NCBI GenBank assembly: GCA_037139415.1
Contig: JBAXGN010000028.1
Location: 1 to 50,365 of the forward strand
DNA from: Verrucomicrobiota bacterium
GTDB taxonomy: Bacteria > Verrucomicrobiota > Verrucomicrobiia > Limisphaerales > Fontisphaeraceae
Length of the DNA stretch: 50,365 nt
Direction: 5' to 3'
Numbering within the stretch: position 1 is the stretch's first letter; every line of letters begins with the position of its first letter. Positions 24,490 through 32,686 of the stretch are shown here, piece after piece. The position numbers and the translations under genes were made by a program. The notes beneath the pieces were generated by a model. That model was not told the origin of the DNA. It saw nothing but the letters and a program-made list of their open reading frames with translations, and ran no database searches.

Positions 24490-25809
24490 TCATGGTTGAG
24501 GCTGGGTGGCAGGAGTTCGGTTCGCTGGCCCGGTAACTTGGATTAAATCGCTCGAGACCGTAACGGGACGATCGTCGGACACCACCGCGAACCAATCAGC
24601 GGCCTCGGCGGGGAGTTTGGCCTCATAACGGTTATCGCCGATTTTGGCGGCGGGCAACGGCTCCCATTTGCGCTTCATCACATCCGAATCCTCCCTGGCC
24701 CAATAAACTTCCGCACCGGCCAATGGGCACGGGGCAGTAACCCTAAAGCGAGCGACGAGCGGGGCGCTCTTTTCCACGATCACCGTGGGCAGTGGCTTGC
24801 CTTGGGCGTTCAGGTAATAGTCAAAAAAGGGCACCTCCATCGCAAGCCAGTTGGCCTTGCTGCCGCTGGGGGTGGGATACGGTTGAAACGCCGTGGGCTT
24901 GAACGGTTCGGCGGATGCTTTGGGAAACACGGTGCCGCCGGGCAACGGGATCTTGTGGTTGGCATTGGGCGCATAGACATGGTTCTTCTCGCCTGGAACG
25001 GCATCCAAGGTGGCCTGCACCGCCCGCGGCCAATAGAAGAAGTCGTTGGCCGCTCCGGCAATGAAAAACGCCGCCTTCATGCCCGGCGCGCGACGGCCGG
25101 CGTCAAGATCCCGCAGCCAGCGGTCGCGTTCTTGCACGGGTATGCCACCGAGGGTGGACTTTGGCCCATTCAACTGCGCCGTCAGATCATAAAAGCCGCA
25201 GCCATACACTGCGAAACCCGCCCGTACCTGATTCCCGGCAAGACCACAGACCATGGTGGTCATGTAGCCGCCCCAGGAAATGCCGACGACCCCGATGCGC
25301 GTGGCATCCACATCCGGCTGCGCACGGAGCAGATAGAGCGACTTCATGGCGCTGAGCACGGCATCAAAGATCACGCTGGCTCCAGCATCAGGGGTCGCCA
25401 CCCAACGGCCATCGCCATATTTGAGCGCGTTCCACCTGCCCTTGGTGTGAGTCAGCTTTTTGGGTTCGGCGATGCCCGGCAAATCTGGGGCCACCGCCAC
25501 ATAGCCGCGCTGCGCCCAGGCCATCGCCTTGTCCACCTCGGCATTCCCGCCACCGCCATGCAACACGAGCATGCCGGGATGTTTGCCCGGCGTCTTTGGC
25601 GTGGCAATCACGGCAAAGATTTCCGAATTATCGCGCGAACGGAACACCACCTGCCGCAGGGTGATATTGTCCGGCACCACATTGGTGGCCGCCACTTCGC
25701 GCAGAATCTCTGGCGCCTTGCCATCGAGATAAGGCGCAAAGGGATCGGTGTCCGCCGCCGCAAACGCGGCAAGCGAAGTGAACAAGAGAGCGAGAATGGT
25801 TGGGTTCAT
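24490..25809 (-). CDS. Secreted alpha/beta-hydrolase (acetylxylan-esterase/dienelactone-hydrolase type)
   Basis: 439 residues with a signal peptide (ILALLFTSLAAFAAAD). The fold is shown by MLVLHGGGGNAEVDKAMAWA (oxyanion region) and by the nucleophile elbow G176-I-S178-W-G-G. MKAAFFIAGAANDFFYWPRA and VYAPNANHKI carry the probable acid and histidine. A C-terminal extra domain (about 330-439) is beta-rich (VARFRVTAPCPLAGAEVYWA). The PhoPQ/CocE-like layout suggests an esterase that removes acyl groups from glycans. Its ATG overlaps the previous gene's stop by four bases, so it is the third gene of a coupled operon. Confidence 0.85.
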   Translation of the reverse strand: MNPTILALLFTSLAAFAAADTDPFAPYLDGKAPEILREVAATNVVPDNITLRQVVFRSRDNSEIFAVIATPKTPGKHPGMLVLHGGGGNAEVDKAMAWAQRGYVAVAPDLPGIAEPKKLTHTKGRWNALKYGDGRWVATPDAGASVIFDAVLSAMKSLYLLRAQPDVDATRIGVVGISWGGYMTTMVCGLAGNQVRAGFAVYGCGFYDLTAQLNGPKSTLGGIPVQERDRWLRDLDAGRRAPGMKAAFFIAGAANDFFYWPRAVQATLDAVPGEKNHVYAPNANHKIPLPGGTVFPKASAEPFKPTAFQPYPTPSGSKANWLAMEVPFFDYYLNAQGKPLPTVIVEKSAPLVARFRVTAPCPLAGAEVYWAREDSDVMKRKWEPLPAAKIGDNRYEAKLPAEAADWFAVVSDDRPVTVSSDLIQVTGPANRTPATQPQP

Positions 25810-26981
25810 GGCGTTGGTGGGAGTATTGAGGTTGAAGGTGTTAATGACGAAGAGACGCGTAACACGTTGCTCACGGCCTTGATGCGCTCTTCATTGGGGC
25901 GACCATCCGCACCAAGCGTAGGAATCAGCCAACCCCCTTCGTCGTTTTCATTCCAACCGTAGATAATGATGGCATTACTCGGGTTGAGGTCGCGATTGTG
26001 CTGCGTCCAGTCCACGGCTTCGCGGAGATGGTTAGCGAGTTGATCAGGCGTAGCGGTGACGGCATCCATGAGCGGTTTCTGCTGCGCGGGCGGTGTGTTA
26101 TCCGGCGACGCAGCGACCCCAGTGATCCAGGACGGAGGACGCTCGTTACGCGGGCGCGTGTCCCAACCCGCACTGGCAAAGGTAACGCACTGGAGGCCGA
26201 GCGCGCGGCATTTCTCCCAACGGTCGCGCCGGATGCCAGCACACTGTTGCGCATACGACGGCGGGGTCATGGTATAACTTCCGCCGCACGCATAAGCCGA
26301 GATTGCATCGAAACCAAGCGCTTGCATGTCCTTCGCATCCTGCTGCGGCTGCCAGCCCATGAGCACGATATACGGCGGTTTGAGCCCGGCGGCGGTGGCG
26401 GCAGCACCGAGTTCCTGCCACGCATTTTTGCCAAGGCGCTGCGGCTTGCCGAACACAAAAAGGAGCGGGCGTCCTTCGCACCCGGTCTGGTAATTCGGGT
26501 CTTTGAAATGATCAACGAGCCGTGCCCAACCGCGCACGCCCATTGTGTCAAGCCGCCCACCTTCCTCGATAAGGCAATAGCGCACGCCGCGCTTGTCCTT
26601 GGCGGCGCGATAGCGACGGAGCGCGATGCTTAAATTGGCGTCGTCCCAATAGTCAACAAAGGCCCAGTAGTTCAGCCCCGCTTCCGCCGCATAGGCGATT
26701 TCCGTTTCGACAATCGCCTGCGAATCACCGTTGATGCTGACCTTGTCCGCACCAACCAAACGCGCAAACCACGGCAACCGGAAGTGATACTTCGGCGGCC
26801 CCAGCGTAACTTCCGTTTCCTTCACCGGCCCGTTCGTGCCATACCACGCATCCCACCGGATGGCACCGACAATGGGGCGTTCGGGCTGCCCGGCACACAG
26901 CACAGCCAACGGCAACATCAGCAAGGCGACAAGACCCGGCAGGGTATTCATCGCAGATGGTGTGTTACCGGACATACTCAT
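25806..26981 (-). CDS. Secreted WbsX / GH99-like protein
   Basis: 391 residues from ATG 26981, chosen because it forms an ATGA overlap with the fucosidase stop. A start at 27086 would run far into that gene. The signal peptide is at about 12-34 (LPGLVALLMLPLAVLCAG). The sequence follows the glycoside-hydrolase-99-like/WbsX barrel: VGAIRWDAWYG, ETEIAYAAEAGLNYWAFVDY, YWDDANLSIALRRY, IEEGG, RPLLFVFG, FDAISAYACGGSYT, and the C-terminal IIIYGWNENDEGGWLIPT, which carries the conserved Glu-Asn-Asp-Glu. Members act on mannose-type or other glycans, and several are uncharacterised. It is coupled on both sides (GH95 upstream, esterase downstream). Confidence 0.82.
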   Translation of the reverse strand: MSMSGNTPSAMNTLPGLVALLMLPLAVLCAGQPERPIVGAIRWDAWYGTNGPVKETEVTLGPPKYHFRLPWFARLVGADKVSINGDSQAIVETEIAYAAEAGLNYWAFVDYWDDANLSIALRRYRAAKDKRGVRYCLIEEGGRLDTMGVRGWARLVDHFKDPNYQTGCEGRPLLFVFGKPQRLGKNAWQELGAAATAAGLKPPYIVLMGWQPQQDAKDMQALGFDAISAYACGGSYTMTPPSYAQQCAGIRRDRWEKCRALGLQCVTFASAGWDTRPRNERPPSWITGVAASPDNTPPAQQKPLMDAVTATPDQLANHLREAVDWTQHNRDLNPSNAIIIYGWNENDEGGWLIPTLGADGRPNEERIKAVSNVLRVSSSLTPSTSILPPTP

Positions 26982-29566
26982 GGTTTTTCCGATCTGACGG
27001 TTTTCACTTGCCCATTGACGCGGAGCTTTACTTCGCACGGCTCCGGTGAAGTGAGGCGATAACCCGTAACGACACCATTCTGCCATTCCAGGTCCACCGT
27101 GACATTGCCGCGCGCGCGCAAGCCTTTGACGCTACCGGCAGCCCAGACTTTGGGCAACGCAGGCAGCAGATGGATTTCACCCTCGTGACTTTGCAGCAGC
27201 ATCTCACAGACACCGGCAGTGTAACCGAAATTACCGTCAATCTGAAACGGCGGGCAGGTATCGTAGAGATTGGGCAGCACACTGCCGCTCACCCATTCGC
27301 TGACGATCTTATAAGCGTGATCCCCATCCAACAGCCGCGCCCACAGATTGATCTTCCACGCTTTGCTCCAGCCCGTGGCCCCGTCACCGCGGGCCGTGAG
27401 GGAGACTTTGGCGGCCTCCGCCAGTTTCGGCGTCTGCAACGGGGAGATTTGCCGTCCCGGATGCAACGCCACCAAATGGGAGAGGTGCCGGTGCTGATCC
27501 TTTGGATCATCGCGATCCACCATCCATTCCTGAAGCTGGCCCCATTTACCGATTTTCGGAGCCAGCAACCTGTCACGCATGGCTGCGATCTTGTCGCGGT
27601 AGGCGCGATCCACCCCCAGCGCATCGGCGGCTTCGACGTAATTGGAAAACAGGTCCCACACCAACTGTTGATCGTGCGAGACGCCATCCTCGTGCGGACC
27701 GTGCTCGGGTGAATACCCGTTCGGCGCCACCAGCGTACCATCCGGCAGCGCCTTGAGCCGGTCTTCCCAAAACTCGCAAACCTCCTTAAGAATGGGATAG
27801 GCGCGATCGCGCAGATAGGCCTGATCCTGCGTGAAGGCGAAATGTTCCCAAAGATTTTGCGCCACCCACGCGCTGCCGGATTCAACCCACTGCCAGGTCG
27901 AGCCGCCGAAGATGCCATTTTCGGCACGCATCGTCCAACCACGGGTATGGAACGCCTCCCGGGTGGCCTCCTTGCGCACGTCGCGAATCGAATAGAGCCA
28001 ATCCGCATAGGGCAGGAAACACTCCGATAAATTGGCCACCTCGGCCGGCCAGTAATTCATCTGCACATTGATATCGGTATGGTAATCGCAACGCCACGGC
28101 GGTCGGATGCTTTGATTCCACTTGCCCTGCAAATTCGCCGGCAAACCACCCGGACGCGAGGAACTGATGAGCAGATAACGGCCATACTGGAAGAGCAAGG
28201 TTTCCAGCCCGATATCCTTCGCACTGGCCTTTTTATAGTTGGCCACACGCTGATCGGTGGGCAGCGAGGCAAGCGCCGCATCCGCCGGACCGAGGTTCAA
28301 CGTCACGCGCCCGGAGAGCTTCTGAAAATCGCCCACATGATCCGTTCGCAACTGCTCGTATGGCTGGGCCATCGCGGTGGCAAGCCGTGTTTCAATGCGA
28401 CGGTGCGGAAGTTCGCCGTGCCAGCCCTTGGCGCGGTCCTGCACGAAATCGGTACCGGCATCAAGAAACAGGGTCAGGCTGTTGACGGCCTTGAATGCGA
28501 TCATGCCGTCGGCGACTGCAATCGAACCACCCTCGTTGAGGGCACCTACCTGGGCCTCGTATTGCAACGCGAAGGCATACGGCTTGTGCGGGGATTCGCG
28601 CTGGGCGGAGCCTTCCTTGTAGCTGTAACCCTGGAGCGAGCCTACCACGGTGAGCCGGTTTTTATCAGCCGCAATCCGGCCCTGATGCAGATCGGCAAGC
28701 GACACCAATCCGGTCAAAGCGCCCGGCTTGTCCGCGGTGAAACGCAGCACCACGACCCCGGCCGGGTGACTGGCAAAATACTCCCGCCGATATTGCACGC
28801 CGCCGCTGGTATAGGTGACGGTATGGATCCCTCGGCTGAGGTCGAGTTTGCGGCGATAAGCGGTCACCGCAGGACCGGCCGGCTTGCCGAGTTCAATTTC
28901 GGCGATCTGGAAATGCGTGCGCGAACCGTGATCGAAAAAGGTGAACCGATAATGAGAAAACTTCTGCGTGTTGGTGAACGCGTATTCCTTGCGCTGATGA
29001 CGCCCGGGAAAGGACGGTTCATGGGTGTGCTTATCCAGCAAGGTCCAAGTCTGAAGGTCGTTTGAACCTTCCAAAGTCCACGATTTGGGGTCGCGATCCG
29101 GCATGTCCTCACCGGATGTGAACGCATAGGACGACACGAGCATTCCGCCCGGACAATGGCCGAGCCAGATCACCGGTTGATTGCGATGCTCCAGGCACCA
29201 TTTCGTGGCAGGCGAACCGTCAATACTGGCGGCGACCGACTGCCCGCCGGGGGAGGTCTGGCCGCTTGCGCATTCCACGGAAGTAATGGTGCCAGACTCG
29301 AACTCAATAAACAGATCGCCAAAAGCCTGATAGGCACCGGTGTCGTTCTCATCCCCGATCCACAGGCTTTCTTCGTTGAACTGAATGCGCTCCTTCTGCA
29401 TTCCGCCAAACACCATGGCACCCAGACGGCTGTTGCCAATCGGCAACGCCTCCTGCTCCCAGCGGGTGGCAGGGGCAGCATACCACAGGGCCGCTTCCCC
29501 GGCGGCCAGTAAAGCCAACGGTAAAAGCACTACAAGGATAGCAATGAGTCGCTTCATGGGGCTCAT
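26978..29566 (-). CDS. GH95 alpha-L-fucosidase with inserted F5/8-type domain
   Basis: 862 residues with a signal peptide (MKRLIAILVVLLPLALLAAG). The GH95 catalytic pattern is complete: WEQEALPIGNSRLGAMVFGG near the start, PPWRCDYHTDINVQMNYWPA with the two active-site Asn, NGYSPEHGPHEDGVSHDQQL with the catalytic Glu, and CPPFQIDGNFGYTAGVCEML with the Asp. A galactose-binding (discoidin, F5/8 type C) domain is inserted in the N-terminal sandwich at about 95-235 (SVAASIDGSPATKWCLEHRN; LEGSNDLQTWTLLDKH; YRFTFFDHGSRTHFQIAEIE). It should release alpha-1,2- or related fucose outside the cell. It heads a coupled operon with the GH99-like and esterase genes. Confidence 0.93.
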   Translation of the reverse strand: MSPMKRLIAILVVLLPLALLAAGEAALWYAAPATRWEQEALPIGNSRLGAMVFGGMQKERIQFNEESLWIGDENDTGAYQAFGDLFIEFESGTITSVECASGQTSPGGQSVAASIDGSPATKWCLEHRNQPVIWLGHCPGGMLVSSYAFTSGEDMPDRDPKSWTLEGSNDLQTWTLLDKHTHEPSFPGRHQRKEYAFTNTQKFSHYRFTFFDHGSRTHFQIAEIELGKPAGPAVTAYRRKLDLSRGIHTVTYTSGGVQYRREYFASHPAGVVVLRFTADKPGALTGLVSLADLHQGRIAADKNRLTVVGSLQGYSYKEGSAQRESPHKPYAFALQYEAQVGALNEGGSIAVADGMIAFKAVNSLTLFLDAGTDFVQDRAKGWHGELPHRRIETRLATAMAQPYEQLRTDHVGDFQKLSGRVTLNLGPADAALASLPTDQRVANYKKASAKDIGLETLLFQYGRYLLISSSRPGGLPANLQGKWNQSIRPPWRCDYHTDINVQMNYWPAEVANLSECFLPYADWLYSIRDVRKEATREAFHTRGWTMRAENGIFGGSTWQWVESGSAWVAQNLWEHFAFTQDQAYLRDRAYPILKEVCEFWEDRLKALPDGTLVAPNGYSPEHGPHEDGVSHDQQLVWDLFSNYVEAADALGVDRAYRDKIAAMRDRLLAPKIGKWGQLQEWMVDRDDPKDQHRHLSHLVALHPGRQISPLQTPKLAEAAKVSLTARGDGATGWSKAWKINLWARLLDGDHAYKIVSEWVSGSVLPNLYDTCPPFQIDGNFGYTAGVCEMLLQSHEGEIHLLPALPKVWAAGSVKGLRARGNVTVDLEWQNGVVTGYRLTSPEPCEVKLRVNGQVKTVRSEKP

Positions 29567-29698
29567 CGTACATCATGGGGATTCGCGTTTCAACCAATCT
29601 GCCGGGATGGGTTGCCGGGCCACGTCGTCCAGGAACAACAGTGAAATGCTATGGTCTGATAGTCCGAATCCGCGATTTGCCGTTATCCATCGCGGAAA

Positions 29699-30508
29699 TT
29701 ATTGCGCGTACGCTGGTTTAAAGAAAGCCCGGTAAATACCGCCGCCCAGCAAGCCGCCCAACACGGGCGCAAGGATATACACCGTCAGCCATCCCAGCCC
29801 GTTCACCTGGAACGGCACGCCGCCCCAGCCGGCCAGTGAGGAAAACAGGCGCGGGGCCAGATCACGGGCGGGATTGAAACAGGCCATGGTGAGCGGGCCG
29901 AGCAATGAAATCAGCAGGGTCACCGTCAGGCCGATGGTGGCGGCGGTGAGGATTTGCGGACGCGCTTTATTCCGCTCGTCGGTGGAACAGAAAATCACCA
30001 ACAGCAGCACGGCGGTGCCGATGACTTCGGTCCCGAATGCCGCGATGGCAGACAGGGTCGCCCGCGCCTCGGTGGTCAACGCCTTGCCGCCCGGATTGGG
30101 GAAATACTCGCCGAAGATCATCGCGCTGGCCTCGCTGCCCGGCTGGCCGCGGACGATGTGGTTCGCCTTTTCAAACGCGGTGAGCGCGTCGCCAAAGACG
30201 AAGTACAGTACCGCCGCACCCACAAACGCGCCCAGCATCTGGGTGATGATGTACGGCACCACGCGGGATTTGGGGAAATCCGACCACACCGCCAGGCTGA
30301 TGGTTACGGAAGGATTCAGGTGTGCGCCACTCAACGCGCCGGTGAGATAGATGGCCGTGGCGATGCCCAGGCCCCAGACGATGGCCACCTGAAACACCCC
30401 GACCTGGGCGCCGGTCAGGACCGCCGCGCACACGCTGCCACAGCCGAAGAATACGAGCAGGAAAGTGCCGAAGAATTCTCCGGTAAACCATTTGGGTATC
30501 GCTTGCAT
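29699..30508 (-). CDS. Glycerol facilitator-like aquaporin (MIP family)
   Basis: 269 residues and six helices. Both pore motifs are present: AHLNPSVT in the first half (NPS instead of NPA) and FNPARDLAPR in the second. Asp after NPAR is typical of aquaglyceroporins such as GlpF. A 40-residue extracellular loop with FGEYFPNPGGKALTTEA also matches GlpF-type channels. It starts eight bases after the stop of the COG0523 GTPase gene and is probably co-transcribed with it. A small fragment of a relative lies at 21255-21338. The exact solute (glycerol, water, or a small uncharged compound such as a metalloid acid) is not decided by sequence. Confidence 0.93.
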   Translation of the reverse strand: MQAIPKWFTGEFFGTFLLVFFGCGSVCAAVLTGAQVGVFQVAIVWGLGIATAIYLTGALSGAHLNPSVTISLAVWSDFPKSRVVPYIITQMLGAFVGAAVLYFVFGDALTAFEKANHIVRGQPGSEASAMIFGEYFPNPGGKALTTEARATLSAIAAFGTEVIGTAVLLLVIFCSTDERNKARPQILTAATIGLTVTLLISLLGPLTMACFNPARDLAPRLFSSLAGWGGVPFQVNGLGWLTVYILAPVLGGLLGGGIYRAFFKPAYAQ

Positions 30509-30516
30509 GGGAGAGT

Positions 30517-31680
30517 TTACTTGGCGGATTTAAAGCGATGGGTGGGGCTCGGCTTGCCCGGACGGAAGTGTTCCAGATGATCCAGGGTGGCAGTCAAGGT
30601 GGGGAACGCCTTGGCGGCCTCCGCCAGCGCCTCGCGGACGGCGGTACCGAGCACATCCGGCGCGGTCTCAGCCCGCAGGTTGATGGTTAATTGTCCGCCT
30701 TGCACGGGACCTTTGAGTTTCAGCGAAAGTTCCGGGATAAAGTCATTGCGAACAAGGTTCACCACGGCAATCGCTTCCGGCTGGCAGGGGTTTGGGCACA
30801 GGGTCATTTTCAAGTGAGCCACCTCGGCCTTTTTGGCCTGCAACCGCTTTTGCACTTCGCTGGCCACCCGTTGGAGTAACTTATCCGAATCAACCGCCTT
30901 CGTCGCCACCAGTTGCACGGTGCAATTCAGCCAGCCCAGCAGCGCCTCGCCATCGGCATAGACTTGGTAGTCCACTTCCATCGCCTTGCCTGCGGGTTGT
31001 TTTCCGCTGGTGATGCGGGCAAACCAGGCCTCCAGGTTCGTTCCGTTCCGTGAAGAGACCGACAGGATTTCTTTGCCTGGGAACTTCGCGGCGATGGCTA
31101 TTTGCAGGGCCGCCAGCCGCGCCGCGTCGAGCAGGTCACACTTGCTGATGACGATCAGATCCGCTTCCTCAATCTGCTTGAGATAAATGTAGAGCACCTT
31201 CTCGGAAAAGCTGCCGCCCGCTTCCAGCCCGAAGGCGCGCAAGGCCCGGATGGGGTCCAGCAACACGCTGACGGGGGCCACGGTGAACTCGGTGGTGTAA
31301 AGTCGGCGGAGCGGATAGGTGACCGTGGCCACCAGGTCGGTGCAACTGCCCACCGGCTCGGCAATGAACACATCCGGATGGGTTTGCTCCCTCAGTTTGG
31401 CGGCGGCATCCACCAGTGAATTGAACCGGCAGCAGAAGCAGCCGCCGGGGATTTCCTCGGTGGCGAAGCCCTGCGAGCGCAGCATGGTTGTATCTACCAA
31501 GTTGCGCCCCTGGTCGTTGGTGATGAGGCCGACGCGCAGACCCTGATCGGTGAGTTGCCTGGCCAGCTTGCCCACGGCGGTGGTTTTGCCGGCCCCGAGA
31601 AAGCCGCCAATCATGATGTAGCGGGCTTTCGTTGCACGTTTCGCCGACTTGACCGGCGCAGTTTTAAGCTTCGTTGTCAT
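30517..31680 (-). CDS. COG0523 / CobW-family GTPase
   Basis: 387 residues from ATG 31680 (MTTKLKTAPVKSAK). The frame upstream to 31728 lacks family sequence. Walker A is GGFLGAGKTT (25-34), the metal-binding motif is G80-C81-F-C83-C84, and SKCD stands for the NKxD of other GTPases. The motif IAEPVGSCTDLVATV follows the 'E.SG/GSC.DL' pattern. A C-terminal region of about 170 residues is unlike the CobW C-terminal domain. COG0523 proteins are metallochaperones for zinc, cobalt or other metals, or insertases for specific enzymes. The downstream partner here is a glycerol-type channel. No target enzyme can be named. Confidence 0.88.
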   Translation of the reverse strand: MTTKLKTAPVKSAKRATKARYIMIGGFLGAGKTTAVGKLARQLTDQGLRVGLITNDQGRNLVDTTMLRSQGFATEEIPGGCFCCRFNSLVDAAAKLREQTHPDVFIAEPVGSCTDLVATVTYPLRRLYTTEFTVAPVSVLLDPIRALRAFGLEAGGSFSEKVLYIYLKQIEEADLIVISKCDLLDAARLAALQIAIAAKFPGKEILSVSSRNGTNLEAWFARITSGKQPAGKAMEVDYQVYADGEALLGWLNCTVQLVATKAVDSDKLLQRVASEVQKRLQAKKAEVAHLKMTLCPNPCQPEAIAVVNLVRNDFIPELSLKLKGPVQGGQLTINLRAETAPDVLGTAVREALAEAAKAFPTLTATLDHLEHFRPGKPSPTHRFKSAK

Positions 31681-31866
31681 AGAATGTATGCGCAAATAAG
31701 CACATATAATCGGTCCCCAAGCAAACATTTTTTACGCAAAAAAGGTTTGCCACGATTTTCTATATATGCCAATCTGCGCATACGTGCAACTTGGCAACTG
31801 GTGATCCAAATCCAATTGCTGTGTTCGCAGCAAGCGCCGCGCTGGGTTGCTTGAATATAAAACATT
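31681..31866. promoter_or_regulatory. Divergent region with a 9-base inverted repeat
   Basis: An AT-rich gap between the COG0523 gene (minus) and the PEP-CTERM gene (plus). GTATGCGCA at 31686-31694 has an exact inverse, TGCGCATAC, at 31775-31783. TATATATG and ACATATAAT lie between them. The 80-base spacing would suit two bound regulator dimers, but it could also be chance. No consensus promoter is clear. Confidence 0.3.
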
Positions 31867-32664
31867 ATGAATATATTTATGGCTAAACATCAAACGAAGC
31901 ACCGCCTGCCATCATTGTTTGCGCCGGGCAGAGGATATCGAACGCTGGCGATTGCCTTGACGGCGACGGTAACGGCGTGGGTTGGTTCACTGCAAGCAGG
32001 CGTGGTCTTGGTGCCAAACGGTTCATTTGAATCGCCCACTACAGCGTATGTGGGGATCAACATTGATTCCTGGCAAAAGGCCAACAAGCCAGGGTATTTT
32101 GATGAAGTTGCCTATGGCTTTTCGTGGATACAAACGGCCGGTTTATTCTTGAATACAGCCGTCGGGCAGCCGGACCATATTGACAACGTGGATGGGAATC
32201 AATCGGCGTACTTACTGGCTTTTCCACAAGTTGCCTTGTCGCAAGACCTGACGGCGCCGGATGCCAAATTTAACATCGGCTCGGCGTATGATCTGACCGT
32301 CGGGTTGCTGGGCAAAGGCATGGCGGATGGGTCCAGCCTGCTTTTAAGCCTGTACTATCGTGATGGCGGAAACAATCCGGTAACCGTGGTGTCCACCACG
32401 ATTACCTACACCGCCGCCGCGTTGCCATCCACCACGCATCTGACCGATTTTCAGGTTCAGGTGCCAATCGTTCAGCCGGGTGATGCTTGGGCTGGCCAAA
32501 ACATCGGGGTCAAGGTGGAATCCGCTTTTGGTGCCGGCGCCGGCTATTGGGATATGGACAATGTGCGCTTGGTGGCGGTTCCGGAACCGGGTGTTCCAGC
32601 CTTGATTTCGTTTGGATTTATCGGATTTATGATGCTCCGGCGCTTTTCCCGTGGAAAGTCATAG
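31867..32664 (+). CDS. PEP-CTERM-type secreted protein
   Basis: 265 residues with a long leader (TLAIALTATVTAWVGSLQAG), then LVPNGSFESPTTAYVGINID and SWQKANKPGYFDEV, and a beta-rich body ending in GAGYWDMDNVRLVAVPEPGVPA. The C-terminus, VPEPG then ALISFGFIGFMMLRRFSRGK, is a PEP-CTERM sorting signal (VPEP, one helix, basic tail). Such proteins are anchored and processed by an exosortase, which is not in this window. The function of the body is unknown. It is followed after 22 bases by a paralogue that lacks this tail. ATG 31867 or 31879 could be the start. Confidence 0.82.
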   Translation: MNIFMAKHQTKHRLPSLFAPGRGYRTLAIALTATVTAWVGSLQAGVVLVPNGSFESPTTAYVGINIDSWQKANKPGYFDEVAYGFSWIQTAGLFLNTAVGQPDHIDNVDGNQSAYLLAFPQVALSQDLTAPDAKFNIGSAYDLTVGLLGKGMADGSSLLLSLYYRDGGNNPVTVVSTTITYTAAALPSTTHLTDFQVQVPIVQPGDAWAGQNIGVKVESAFGAGAGYWDMDNVRLVAVPEPGVPALISFGFIGFMMLRRFSRGKS

Positions 32665-32686
32665 CTGCCAAACACGGGGTTGTTAT

